A stretch of DNA of 31,216 nt from HGM04593 sp045644465 (GCA_045644465.1 JAZRGV010000040.1:1-31216), one strand, 5' to 3'; positions 1 to 7,853 are shown, counted from the first letter of the stretch. A program made the numbers and translations. Notes: generated from the letters alone by a model not told the origin.

Positions 1-390
1 GCCACCATCAACGGATGTAGCCCGCTTTACAACCATACCATTTGCATTGTAGATAACAATAGCTGTACCGGCATCCACACCACTAAGCAGAAAGGTATTA
101 TCGGAAACCTTTGCATCAGCCTTTACCGCCGGTTTAACCGATGTGGTAACATCTTCATTGACAAAACGATACATCTTTACATCGCTACGGTCGAAATCCA
201 TAGAGAAGGCATCGGAGACGATGCTCATCAGCTGTGCTGTGAATGTGATTTTTGGTTTGTCGGCCAACAGGAAGTTAGCTGTATTGCCATCGTGCAGCTC
301 CACCACAAGAGTTGTGTTGTCAGATGTGGCTGAAGCCTTGAAGAAAACAAACAAGAAAAGCACTGTTAATAAACGTCTTAAGTGTTTCAT
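1..390 (-). CDS. Secreted protein with T9SS-like C-terminal region (3' end cut by window edge)
   Basis: This is the first 130 codons of a gene that continues past the left edge. The ATG is at 388-390. Residues 1-21 form a signal peptide (basic MKHLRR, hydrophobic core, ASA cleavage site). Residues 28-60 carry the 'VVELHDG...LADKPKITF' pattern found in many small secreted Bacteroidetes proteins. Residues 100-123 (LLSGVDAGTAIVIYNANGMVV) resemble the start of a Por/type IX sorting domain. From this I infer an exported, possibly surface-attached protein; the function is unknown. Its upstream region holds the inverted repeat at 410-642, so expression may be phase variable. I see no perfect Bacteroides -7 box between the start codon and position 600. 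Confidence 0.7.
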   Translation of the reverse strand, partial: MKHLRRLLTVLFLFVFFKASATSDNTTLVVELHDGNTANFLLADKPKITFTAQLMSIVSDAFSMDFDRSDVKMYRFVNEDVTTSVKPAVKADAKVSDNTFLLSGVDAGTAIVIYNANGMVVKRATSVDGG

Positions 391-409
391 AACATTATGT
401 TTAAGGTTA

Positions 410-642
410 ATTTGTTGGGCAAATTCAACAATCTCTAAATAAAAGATTGATATTCAATGGTAAAACTACAAAAAAAGTATTAACTATATGCGATTTTATA
501 ATAAAAGTTACATTTTTTTATAAGAAAAAAATAAGATGTTTAGCAAAAACACACTTTTTTCATTGTTTTTGTATTGATAATCAATGATGTAGATTGTGTC
601 AATTATCTTTTATTTAGAGATTGATATTTTTGCTAAACAAAT
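410..642. repeat. Imperfect 38-bp inverted repeat, candidate invertible element
   Basis: The left arm (410-447) and the reverse complement of the right arm (605-642) match at 32 of 38 positions. The match includes a perfect 19-bp core, CAATCTCTAAATAAAAGAT (429-447 versus 605-623), plus an outer ATTTGTT block and a GCAAA block. The arms enclose 157 bp of very AT-rich DNA, and the inner edge of the element is about 20 bp upstream of the secreted-protein start codon. This is the geometry of Bacteroides invertible promoters. Near-consensus -7 boxes lie inside on both strands (TACATTTT at 509-516 on plus, TACTTTTT at 472-479 on minus). Inversion itself is inferred. No recombinase gene is in the window. 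Confidence 0.5.
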
Positions 643-656
643 ACCAAAAAGTATGC

Positions 657-692
657 AAAACGGACTTCAGTTTTTCAACTGAAGTCCGTTTT
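657..692 (-). terminator. Intrinsic terminator of the EamA transporter gene
   Basis: A perfect 16-bp stem (657-672 with 677-692) closes a 4-nt TTTC loop and begins and ends in A4/T4, so it could work in both directions. It lies about 55 bp past the stop of the transporter gene read leftward. Confidence 0.85.
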
Positions 693-745
693 GTATTATT
701 ATCCTTTATTAAAACTCTAAATTGTTTGAAGTAAGTGCTTTAAAG

Positions 746-1645
746 TCACTCCACCCTGCTCTTGCTATAACTCACAATAACCACACCACCGAAGACCATA
801 ATTGCAGCGAGCACCTTTTGCCACGTAAGCATCTCCATGCCAATGCTAATGCTTATCACAATAGCAATAATGGGCTGAACATAGCTATACATACTAACAA
901 GCGTAGGTCTGATGCGTTTTTGGCCCACAGGAATAAGGAAATATGTTATAAACGTAGCACAGAAAATGAGATAAGCAAGCTCGGCAAGCTGCACAGCCGG
1001 CACAGCACTCCATTCCAGAGTAAGAATCTCTCCGGCAGTGAAAGGTGCTGACACCACAAATGCAAACAAGAATATCCATTTCATGAAAGTAACAACCGAG
1101 TACTTACCAATGAGTGGTTTGAATATTCCCAGATAAAGAGAGAAGCTCAAAGAGTTAAGAATAATCATAAATATTCCAAACAATGTTGTTTCGGCTACAC
1201 CCACAGCCGATGTTCTACCTATAATCAAATAGATTATGCCGGCGAAACTTATTATCACACCGCCTACCTTTTGCCAGGTAAGAGGTTCTTTCAACACTAT
1301 GGCGGCAATAATCATAGTGTAGATTGGCGATATGGCCGACAGCACTGAACAGTCCATTGGTGTGATATATGGAAGCCCCACAAGGAATGTAACCTGACAC
1401 ACAAAGAAGCCCAACATCGATGCTGCAAAGATTTTAATATAGTCTTTTCTTTCAACATTTTCTTTTGGTGCAAACATCGAAAAAAGCCAAAAGAGCGAGC
1501 CTGCGCCTATCGACCTGAGACAGAATATAGCCAAAGGAGATATTAGCTGACCGGCGGTAAGATCCTTGCACACAATTATATTAAAACCAAAAATAGCATA
1601 CGCCACAAAACACGCCAGATGTCCAATAATTGTTTGTTTATTCAT
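746..1645 (-). CDS. EamA-family (DMT superfamily) transporter
   Basis: This 299-aa protein is almost wholly hydrophobic, with about ten predicted membrane helices arranged as two repeated five-helix EamA halves. The first begins near 'HLACFVAYAIFGFNIIVCKDL' and the second near residue 150. The repeated 'LTWQKV' motif (residues about 121-126 and about 273-278) marks equivalent positions in the two halves, as is typical of the drug/metabolite transporter superfamily. Members export or import small metabolites such as amino acids, but the substrate cannot be read from sequence. The ATG at 1643-1645 is followed upstream by a TAATTTTG box. It appears monocistronic, with its own promoter and terminator. 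Confidence 0.9.
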   Translation of the reverse strand: MNKQTIIGHLACFVAYAIFGFNIIVCKDLTAGQLISPLAIFCLRSIGAGSLFWLFSMFAPKENVERKDYIKIFAASMLGFFVCQVTFLVGLPYITPMDCSVLSAISPIYTMIIAAIVLKEPLTWQKVGGVIISFAGIIYLIIGRTSAVGVAETTLFGIFMIILNSLSFSLYLGIFKPLIGKYSVVTFMKWIFLFAFVVSAPFTAGEILTLEWSAVPAVQLAELAYLIFCATFITYFLIPVGQKRIRPTLVSMYSYVQPIIAIVISISIGMEMLTWQKVLAAIMVFGGVVIVSYSKSRVE

Positions 1646-1670
1646 ATTTTTAGAGTTGTGATTCCATTTG

Positions 1671-1678
1671 CAAAATTA
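1671..1678 (-). promoter_or_regulatory. Bacteroides-type -7 box for the EamA gene
   Basis: Read on the minus strand this is TAATTTTG followed by CA, a perfect match to TAnnTTTG, 26 bp upstream of the ATG. I do not see a clean TTTG -33 box at the expected spacing. Confidence 0.5.
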
Positions 1679-1814
1679 ATGAATATAATCTTTAATTGAC
1701 CTAAGCTGTTTGATGTTTCTTTCGCATAAAGATTTATAATTTGTACCATATAAACATTACCCATAAAGTACTTCCCGGCGAGCCACAAACACAAGCAACA
1801 ACCCAACAATAACA

Positions 1815-1859
1815 AACAAGAGAACGACGCAAAAGTAAAAATTGGGTCGTTCTCTTGTT
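1815..1859 (-). terminator. Probable terminator downstream of asnS
   Basis: A 14-bp perfect inverted repeat (1815-1828 with 1846-1859) with a 17-nt loop is followed, read leftward, by a T-rich stretch. It lies about 150 bp past the asnS stop. The long loop makes it weaker than other terminators here. Confidence 0.5.
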
Positions 1860-1880
1860 GAGAGGTTGTATAAAAAGAGC

Positions 1881-1975
1881 TGTTTTAAGGCTTGCGAAGC
1901 CCGAAAAAGCGTAGTTTACTAAACGTAAATGAGCATTTTGAGGGCGAGTGTAACGACGAAAGAGCCTTTTTAGTC
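1881..1975. repeat. Structured intergenic element, possible dispersed repeat
   Basis: This GC-richer block between asnS and its terminator holds a short hairpin, GGCTT-GCG-AAGCC (1889-1901), and a second, TTTAC-TAAAC-GTAAA, around 1914-1928. It then has 'GAGCATTTTGAGGGC' and ends in a T run near 1970. It encodes nothing convincing. The wording resembles intergenic repeats I have met in Bacteroidetes genomes, but that is recollection, not a search. The rest of the 1646-2006 gap shows only the features listed separately. Confidence 0.35.
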
Positions 1976-2006
1976 AGCCTCTTGCATATAATATATAAAT
2001 ACTCTG

Positions 2007-3410
2007 TTAGAATTCCGCATTGTTTGGAGTACGTGGGAAAGGTATCACGTCGCGGATATTCGACATACCTGTCACAAAAAGCAACAGACGCTCGAAACCA
2101 AGGCCGAAACCTGAGTGAGGGCATGAGCCATAACGACGGGTGTCGAGGTACCACCACATATCTTTCATTGGGATATTCATCTCTTCGATGCGTGCAAGAA
2201 GCTTATCGTAATCAGCTTCACGCTCCGAGCCACCAATAATCTCGCCAATCTTTGGAAACAACACGTCCATGGCACGCACGGTTTTGCCATCTTCGTTCTG
2301 CTTCATATAGAACGCCTTGATATCCTTTGGATAGTCGGTAAGGATTACAGGACGCTTGAAGTGTGTCTCTACAAGGTAACGCTCGTGCTCCGAAGCCAAG
2401 TCAACACCCCAATATACAGGGAACTCGAACTTGTGACCTGCAGCAACTGCATCTTCAAGAATCTTGATACCGTCGGTGTAGCTCAAACGAACGAACTCGG
2501 TATTCACGATAGAACGCAGACGCTCGATAAGTTCCTTGTCGAACATGTTGTTAAGGAAGGTGATATCTTCCATACAGTTGTCCAAAGCCCACTGTACGCA
2601 ATACTTGATGAATTCCTCGGCCAACTCCATATTGTCAATAATATCGTTGAAGGCAACCTCGGGCTCAATCATCCAGGACTCGGCAAGGTGACGTGGAGTA
2701 TTTGAATTCTCGGGACGGAATGTAGGACCGAATGTATAGATGGCGCCAAGAGCTGTTGCAGCCAACTCACCCTCGAGCTGTCCCGAAACGGTGAGACTCG
2801 CCTGCTTGCCGAAGAAATCGCTGTCGTACTTTATGCTACCCTCATCGTCTTTCTTAAGGTCGTAAAGGTTCATTGTTGTAACCTGGAACATCTGTCCTGC
2901 ACCTTCACAGTCCGAAGCTGTGATAATTGGAGTATGGAAATAGTAGAAGCCTTTATCGTGGAAGAACTTGTGAATAGCATAGGCCATATTGTGACGAATG
3001 CGGAACACAGCACCAAAGGTGTTGGTACGTGGACGAAGGTGTGCCACTGTACGCATATACTCCATTGTCTGTCCTTTCTTCTGCAAAGGATATGTGTTGT
3101 CGCAAGCTCCGAGCAGCTCTATCTCGGTAGCTTGTATCTCAACCGACTGACCTCCACCGATAGACTCGACCAACATACCGTTTACACTCAAGCAAGCACC
3201 TGTGGTAAACTGCTTTACAAGTTCTTCGTCGAACTTGTCTGCATCTATAACTACCTGAACATTATTTATTGTAGAGCCATCGTTCAATGCAACAAAAGCT
3301 ACCTGTTTGCTGCTTCTACGGGTTCTTACCCAACCTTTTACATTTACTTCAACACCGGCTTCCTTGCTCTTGAGGAGGTCGGAGATTCTTGTTCGTTTTA
3401 TCGTTTTCAT
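2007..3410 (-). CDS. asnS: Asparaginyl-tRNA synthetase
   Basis: This cytoplasmic class IIb synthetase charges tRNA-Asn with asparagine using ATP. At 467 aa it has the usual bacterial length. The N-terminal OB-fold anticodon-binding domain covers about residues 15-100 (VKGWVRTRR...VAFVALNDGS). Motif 2 is visible as FRPENSNTPRHLAESWMIEPE, and class II motif 3 lies near the C terminus as GFGLGFERLLLFVTGMSNIRD, ending in the IPFPRTPNNAEF tail typical of AsnRS. The ATG is at 3408-3410. It lies 35 bp downstream of rluB and is probably the last gene of a purB-rluB-asnS unit. Having AsnRS suggests that Asn-tRNA can be made directly; the window does not show whether an amidotransferase route also exists. 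Confidence 0.97.
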   Translation of the reverse strand: MKTIKRTRISDLLKSKEAGVEVNVKGWVRTRRSSKQVAFVALNDGSTINNVQVVIDADKFDEELVKQFTTGACLSVNGMLVESIGGGQSVEIQATEIELLGACDNTYPLQKKGQTMEYMRTVAHLRPRTNTFGAVFRIRHNMAYAIHKFFHDKGFYYFHTPIITASDCEGAGQMFQVTTMNLYDLKKDDEGSIKYDSDFFGKQASLTVSGQLEGELAATALGAIYTFGPTFRPENSNTPRHLAESWMIEPEVAFNDIIDNMELAEEFIKYCVQWALDNCMEDITFLNNMFDKELIERLRSIVNTEFVRLSYTDGIKILEDAVAAGHKFEFPVYWGVDLASEHERYLVETHFKRPVILTDYPKDIKAFYMKQNEDGKTVRAMDVLFPKIGEIIGGSEREADYDKLLARIEEMNIPMKDMWWYLDTRRYGSCPHSGFGLGFERLLLFVTGMSNIRDVIPFPRTPNNAEF

Positions 3411-3445
3411 ACGATTTATTGTGTTGTAATAACTTTCTTAAACTA

Positions 3446-4636
3446 TTATTCGTATGCGCCCATACGCAACATGTTAACCTCTTTGTCGGTCAAGTAACGC
3501 CAATCGCCACGACGCAGGTTCTTCTTTGTGAGACCTGCAAAGAGAACGCGATCGAGCTTGTTAACTCTGTAACCGAGATGTTCAAGCATTCGACGCACAA
3601 TACGGTTCTTACCCGAGTGTATCTCTATACCAATCTGCGAACGGTCGGCATCGTTTACGTATGTTACCTCGTCGGCATATACATGACCATCTTCGAGCTC
3701 AATACCATTTACAAGAAGATCCATATCGGACATTGCAACATTCTTGTCGCAAGTAACATGGTATATTTTCTTTTTCATAAACTTTGGATGAGTGAGCTTT
3801 GCTGCCATATCGCCGTCGTTAGTGAGCAACAACACACCTGTAGTGTTGCGGTCGAGACGACCAACAGGATAGATGCGTTCCTTGCCAATACCACGCAAAC
3901 AGTCGAGAACCGTCTTGCGTTCTTGGGGATCGTCAACCGTTGTTACGCAATCTTTTGGCTTGTTAAGCAATACATATACCTTGCGCTCGGGGTTGATGCG
4001 CTCGCTGTTGAAGCGTACGTCATCGGCCGGTGTTACCTTTGTTCCAAGCTCGGTAACAACAACACCGTTAACTGTTACAAGACCTGCCTGGATATAGTTA
4101 TCGGCCTCGCGACGAGAACAGATACCGGCATTTGAAAGGAACTTGTTTAGACGCAAAGGAGCATTGGGATCGATCATCGCCTCGCGGTATGCAGCGCGCT
4201 TCTTAGCACTGTACTTTGCATTGGGATCGTACGCACCTTTTCTGTTTGCTCTATTGCCGTATGTGCCACGACGCTCTGCACCATACTCGCCCGCCTCATT
4301 GGCCGGACGGCCGTAGCTCTTGCGTGGACCGCCGAAACGTGGCTCGCCACTTGTAGCTCTTGACTCACCACCAAAACGCGCGAAAGATGGCTTTTCTGAA
4401 CCAAAACGGCTGTTGCCGAACTCTCTTCCATTACGCTCAAATGGTTTCTTTCCAAACATTCCACGAGCCTCACCATCACGGTTTGGACGTCCATACTGGG
4501 AACGCTCCTCGTTGTTCCGGTCAAAGCGCGAACGCTTTAGCCTGTTGTCGCTATTGAAATTCGGATTGAAAGATGCTCTATCCGACTTTCCGCGTGACCC
4601 GCCAGCATTCTGGCGTTTATCTCTATAATTATTCAT
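3446..4636 (-). CDS. rluB: RsuA/RluB-family 23S rRNA pseudouridine synthase with long basic N-terminal tail
   Basis: The enzyme converts a specific uridine in rRNA (23S U2605 for E. coli RluB) to pseudouridine. Residues 161-205 form an S4 RNA-binding domain (LRLNKFLSNAGICSRREAD). The catalytic domain follows, with the GRLDRNTTGVLLLTNDG motif around residues 259-275; Asp262 is the expected catalytic residue. Residues 1-158 form a low-complexity tail rich in Arg, Gly, Asn and Phe, with many RFG and YGR repeats. It is probably disordered and RNA-binding. Such tails occur in Bacteroidetes homologues, while E. coli RluB has its basic extension at the C terminus. It sits between purB (43 bp) and asnS (35 bp). 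RluB rather than RsuA or RluE/F is the best guess. Confidence 0.88.
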   Translation of the reverse strand: MNNYRDKRQNAGGSRGKSDRASFNPNFNSDNRLKRSRFDRNNEERSQYGRPNRDGEARGMFGKKPFERNGREFGNSRFGSEKPSFARFGGESRATSGEPRFGGPRKSYGRPANEAGEYGAERRGTYGNRANRKGAYDPNAKYSAKKRAAYREAMIDPNAPLRLNKFLSNAGICSRREADNYIQAGLVTVNGVVVTELGTKVTPADDVRFNSERINPERKVYVLLNKPKDCVTTVDDPQERKTVLDCLRGIGKERIYPVGRLDRNTTGVLLLTNDGDMAAKLTHPKFMKKKIYHVTCDKNVAMSDMDLLVNGIELEDGHVYADEVTYVNDADRSQIGIEIHSGKNRIVRRMLEHLGYRVNKLDRVLFAGLTKKNLRRGDWRYLTDKEVNMLRMGAYE

Positions 4637-4679
4637 TTGAAAATATCTTTACGAACCTCACGGTCCAAATTAAATATTC

Positions 4680-6026
4680 TTATAAACCTGTGTAAGAGTG
4701 AGGTGTGATTGCACGCAACTCCTCTTTTACGCTTTCAGGAACATCGAGGCCATCGATGAACTGAAGCAAGGTGTTCTGGTTAATGCCCTCGTTTGTACGT
4801 GTAAGAGCTTTCAATGCCTCGTATGGGTTAGGATAAGCCTCGCGACGAAGGATTGTCTGGATACCCTCGGCACAAACACTCCAGCAATTGTCGAGTTCGT
4901 CGTATATTGCACCCTCGTTGAGAAGGAGCTTACGCAAACCAACAAGAGAACTCTTGATTGCAATGAGCATGTGGCTCATTGGCACACCTACGTTACGCAA
5001 CACTGTTGAGTCGGTGAGGTCGCGCTGCAAACGAGAGATAGGCAACTTCATTGAGAGGTGGTCGAGGATAGCATTTGCTATACCAAGGTTACCCTCGCTG
5101 TTCTCGAAGTCGATTGGATTGACCTTGTGAGGCATTGCGCTTGAACCAACCTCGCCGGCTTTAATCTTCTGCTTGAAGAACTCGTTGGAGATATACTGCC
5201 AGAAGTCCTTGTCCATATCCATAATGATGATATTCACACGACGCATTGCATCGAACAACGCTGCGAGATTATCGTAGTTTGATATCTGTGTTGTATATTG
5301 CTCGCGCTGCAAGCCAAGGTTCTCCTGAACAAACTTGTTTGCAAACGCCTTCCAGTCGATAGTTGGATATGCAACACGGTGCGCATTAAAGTTACCTGTA
5401 GCACCACCAAACTTAGCCGAGATAACACACTTCTTCAACTCGGCAAGCTGTGTCTCCAAACGATACACGAATACCATTACCTCTTTACCAAGACGTGTAG
5501 GCGAAGCAGGCTGACCGTGTGTGCGAGCAAGCATTGGAATATTCTCCCAAGCCAACGCATACTCCTTGAGCTGTGCTATCAACTCCTCAACAGCAGGATA
5601 ATAAACCTCGTTGAGAGCATCTTTTATTGAGCAGGGAACAGATGTATTATTTATATCCTGTGATGTCAAGCCAAAGTGTATGAACTCCTTGTATGCATCA
5701 AGGCCACCAATTGCATCGAACTGCTCTTTGATGAAATATTCAACAGCCTTAACATCGTGGTTTGTTACCTTCTCTATGTTTTTCACACGTGTAGCATCTT
5801 CCAAGGTGAAGTTCTTGTATATCTCGCGAAGACGTGGGAAAATAGCTTTGTCAACACCTTCAAGCTGCGGTATTGGCAATTCACACAAAGCAATGAAATA
5901 CTCTATTTCTACAAAAACACGATACTTAATGAGCGCATACTCAGAAAAATAGCCTGCAAAAGGCTCTGCCTTACCCCTATAACGACCATCGATAGGAGAT
6001 ATTGCTGTTAGAATATTAAGTTCCAT
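4680..6026 (-). CDS. purB: Adenylosuccinate lyase
   Basis: This enzyme cleaves SAICAR to AICAR plus fumarate and adenylosuccinate to AMP plus fumarate, two steps of purine synthesis. The 448-aa length fits the E. coli-type subgroup. Visible features are the N-terminal ISPIDGRYRGK motif, THGQPASPTRLGKE (about residues 169-182), and the fumarase/ASL signature GSSAMPHKVNPIDFENSEG (about 294-312) with the mobile-loop serine. The reading frame is open up to an ATG at 6083. I choose the ATG at 6024-6026 because the protein family starts at MELNILTAISPIDGRY and because a -7 promoter box at 6055-6062 lies inside the longer version. It heads the purB-rluB-asnS group. Confidence 0.95.
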   Translation of the reverse strand: MELNILTAISPIDGRYRGKAEPFAGYFSEYALIKYRVFVEIEYFIALCELPIPQLEGVDKAIFPRLREIYKNFTLEDATRVKNIEKVTNHDVKAVEYFIKEQFDAIGGLDAYKEFIHFGLTSQDINNTSVPCSIKDALNEVYYPAVEELIAQLKEYALAWENIPMLARTHGQPASPTRLGKEVMVFVYRLETQLAELKKCVISAKFGGATGNFNAHRVAYPTIDWKAFANKFVQENLGLQREQYTTQISNYDNLAALFDAMRRVNIIIMDMDKDFWQYISNEFFKQKIKAGEVGSSAMPHKVNPIDFENSEGNLGIANAILDHLSMKLPISRLQRDLTDSTVLRNVGVPMSHMLIAIKSSLVGLRKLLLNEGAIYDELDNCWSVCAEGIQTILRREAYPNPYEALKALTRTNEGINQNTLLQFIDGLDVPESVKEELRAITPHSYTGL

Positions 6027-6054
6027 TATACTAATTATAAGTTGTTTATCGTTA

Positions 6055-6062
6055 CAAAAATA
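6055..6062 (-). promoter_or_regulatory. Bacteroides-type -7 box for purB
   Basis: Read on the minus strand this is TATTTTTG, a perfect TAnnTTTG match 29 bp upstream of the chosen ATG. The -33 element is not clear. Its position argues against the longer purB start at 6083. Confidence 0.5.
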
Positions 6063-6152
6063 GCACTTTTTAGCCATAAACACTCATTACAGGCATAAAG
6101 TTTATCAAAAATAACTCAAATTTAAATTATTTAGAAAACTTCCGCAACAAGG

Positions 6153-6180
6153 AAAAAAAATAACCCACGCTTTGCGTAGG
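6153..6180 (-). terminator. Intrinsic terminator of the tRNA-Val pair
   Basis: A 7-bp stem with one G-U pair (6164-6170 with 6174-6180) and a 3-nt loop is followed on the minus strand by TTA and eight T residues. It lies 10 bp past the second tRNA. Confidence 0.85.
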
Positions 6181-6189
6181 TCGGCATCG

Positions 6190-6264
6190 TGGACGTTGAC
6201 GGATTCGAACCGCCGACCCTCTGCTTGTAAGGCAGATGCTCTAAACCAGCTGAGCTAAACGTCC
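6190..6264 (-). tRNA. tRNA-Val (UAC), downstream copy
   Basis: This 75-nt cloverleaf has acceptor stem GGACGTT/AACGTCC with discriminator A, a D arm GCTC...GAGC, anticodon stem TCTGC/GCAGA with loop CTTACAA (anticodon TAC, valine), and a T arm with TTCGAAT. No CCA is encoded. It is identical to the copy at 6284-6358, 19 bp away, and shares its promoter and terminator. Confidence 0.97.
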
Positions 6265-6283
6265 GATATTTCAATTCTTTTGG

Positions 6284-6358
6284 TGGACGTTGACGGATTC
6301 GAACCGCCGACCCTCTGCTTGTAAGGCAGATGCTCTAAACCAGCTGAGCTAAACGTCC
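6284..6358 (-). tRNA. tRNA-Val (UAC), promoter-proximal copy
   Basis: It is identical over 75 nt to the copy at 6190-6264, with the same TAC anticodon in a CTTACAA loop. It is the first gene of a two-tRNA transcript whose promoter lies at 6386-6417. CCA is not encoded, so it must be added after transcription. Confidence 0.97.
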
Positions 6359-6385
6359 AATAAGTTGCAATTCTCGTTTGCGATG

Positions 6386-6417
6386 CAAAAGTACTGCAAA
6401 TAAATACAACCACCAAA
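6386..6417 (-). promoter_or_regulatory. Promoter of the tRNA-Val pair
   Basis: On the minus strand TTTG (6414-6417), exactly 20 nt, then TACTTTTG (6386-6393): a full match to the primary sigma consensus described for Bacteroides fragilis. The -7 box ends 27 bp before the first tRNA. Confidence 0.85.
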
Positions 6418-6504
6418 TATTTTGGCAGTTTTTTTCGCATACTGCCTAAAATTCTTTTATTCCTTCATATAAACCCTGCCGACAAACAGCTTATACGCCA
6501 AACA

Positions 6505-6541
6505 AATAAAAAAATGCGAGGCAGCAATCACCACCTCGCAT
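6505..6541 (-). terminator. Intrinsic terminator of the OmpA-family gene
   Basis: An 8-bp stem ATGCGAGG/CCTCGCAT (6514-6521 with 6534-6541) is followed on the minus strand by a run of seven T and more T-rich DNA. It lies about 20 bp past the stop codon at 6562. Confidence 0.85.
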
Positions 6542-6561
6542 ATATTGCAATATCAGCTTTA

Positions 6562-7713
6562 TTACTTAGCAACCTCGATGATAACACGACGATTCAAGCA
6601 CTTTGTGCTGTACTCACTTGACTCACCTTGGCCAAGAACAGTCTCTACCTCGGCACCGTTTGCCTTCAACATCTCGGCAACAGCCTCGGCACGCTGCAAT
6701 GAGAGCTTCTGGTTATACTCCTCAGCACCTGTTGTATCAGCAAAACCAATTACACGAAGCTTAACACCTGCAGCCTTAGCAGCATCTGCATAAGCCTTGA
6801 TATTCAACTCCTCCTTCTTAGAGTCGAGTTTAGCAGAACCGAATGGGAAGAATGTTGACTGCTTAACGTCAACAAAGCGTGGTTTGCTTGCAAGCTCGTT
6901 ATATTTGTTGTTAACATCGTTGAGCTGGTTCTTAAGGTCAGCAATCTCGTTCTGAGCCTTCTGATTCTGCTCGTTTGCGTTGTTCAAGTCGTTCTCAAGA
7001 CCTTCGATGATACCACCATACACTGCCTGAAGTGCAGGAACATCAACTGTCTGATCCCAATCGTACTTACCAAGACGGAATGTAACACCAAGAGTTGCAG
7101 TCCACATCATATCGTGACCCTGGTAACCAGCCTTACCGCTGAAACCGTTACGGAAGAAGTAACCGGCCAACTCAAGGTTGATAGCCCAACGCTCGGCAAC
7201 ACGGAATGTATTCAACAAACCATAGTTTGCTACCAAAGTTCCTGAAAGTCCGTCCCAAGTTTCATAGCTATAAGCATTACGACCTGCCCAACCAAAACCT
7301 ACATAAGGAATAGCATTGTAAACGCGATCCTCTTTGTAACCACAGCACAAGTTTGTGAGGTTAAACATAGCATCGAAATGGAATATAGCCAAAGCTGTGT
7401 GCTCTGCATCGTCATAGCACTTCATATTCAAGCCACTATAACCCAATCTCCAACCAAAACCAGGAGTATGCCATTTACCAAAATGCGCACTCACATTAGG
7501 AGCAAGGTGCTTGAAAGGACTCTCATGGTTTGTAACAACACCATTATAGAGGTTCAAACCACCGTTGACATCAATAAACCAGTTTGCACCGAAACGGTTT
7601 GTAGCAACAGAATGTTTTTTTGTAGGAACAGCGATCTCTTCTACGACAATTTCCTGCGCGTAAGAGAACATCGCAATACCGGCAATTGCCAATGAAATCA
7701 AAAACTTTCTCAT
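6562..7713 (-). CDS. OmpA-family outer-membrane protein
   Basis: This 383-aa exported protein has a signal peptide (residues 1-19, cleaved before Gln20). Residues 40-215 form an aromatic-rich region with alternating beta strands, probably an outer-membrane barrel. A coiled-coil-like linker covers about 235-275. A C-terminal OmpA/MotB domain covers about 283-383. In that domain GFADTTGAEEYNQKLSLQRA holds Asp326 and Arg341, the usual contacts with the diaminopimelate of peptidoglycan, and NRRV follows near the end. It likely tethers the outer membrane to the wall and may be abundant. It is monocistronic, with a 130-nt leader and a strong terminator. Similar proteins are common Bacteroides surface antigens, but I cannot assign a named orthologue. 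Confidence 0.93.
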   Translation of the reverse strand: MRKFLISLAIAGIAMFSYAQEIVVEEIAVPTKKHSVATNRFGANWFIDVNGGLNLYNGVVTNHESPFKHLAPNVSAHFGKWHTPGFGWRLGYSGLNMKCYDDAEHTALAIFHFDAMFNLTNLCCGYKEDRVYNAIPYVGFGWAGRNAYSYETWDGLSGTLVANYGLLNTFRVAERWAINLELAGYFFRNGFSGKAGYQGHDMMWTATLGVTFRLGKYDWDQTVDVPALQAVYGGIIEGLENDLNNANEQNQKAQNEIADLKNQLNDVNNKYNELASKPRFVDVKQSTFFPFGSAKLDSKKEELNIKAYADAAKAAGVKLRVIGFADTTGAEEYNQKLSLQRAEAVAEMLKANGAEVETVLGQGESSEYSTKCLNRRVIIEVAK

Positions 7714-7761
7714 ACTTTAATCAATTAATTTTATTTATTCTTTTTCTTCTCTAAACCAACC

Positions 7762-7781
7762 GTCTGTATTAAAAAACAGAC
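7762..7781 (-). other. Small hairpin in the ompA leader
   Basis: GTCTGT (7762-7767) pairs with ACAGAC (7776-7781) around an 8-nt A-rich loop. It lies in the untranslated leader, about 50 nt upstream of the start codon, and might affect stability or translation of the message. The stem is short. Confidence 0.3.
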
Positions 7782-7845
7782 AACTCAATGTATTGTTTAG
7801 CAATGCGACTAAAGATAGCAAAGGCAATAAACTATACATTTCGTG

Positions 7846-7853
7846 CAAATTTA
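7846..7853 (-). promoter_or_regulatory. Candidate -7 box for the OmpA-family gene
   Basis: Read on the minus strand this is TAAATTTG followed by CA, a perfect TAnnTTTG match. It would give a leader of about 125 nt. A TTG exists upstream but at 16 nt instead of the usual 19-20, so the -33 element is uncertain. Confidence 0.5.

Noticed and set aside
143..442. Open frame of 99 aa on the plus strand
   Set aside because: It is antisense to the secreted-protein gene, which has a proper signal peptide and start; the plus-strand frame has no recognisable features.
2934..4135. Long plus-strand open frames opposite asnS and rluB
   Set aside because: They are antisense shadows of conserved genes with complete motifs on the minus strand.
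6027..6083. Longer purB start at the ATG at 6083
   Set aside because: It adds 19 residues foreign to the family, and a -7 promoter box lies within the extension.
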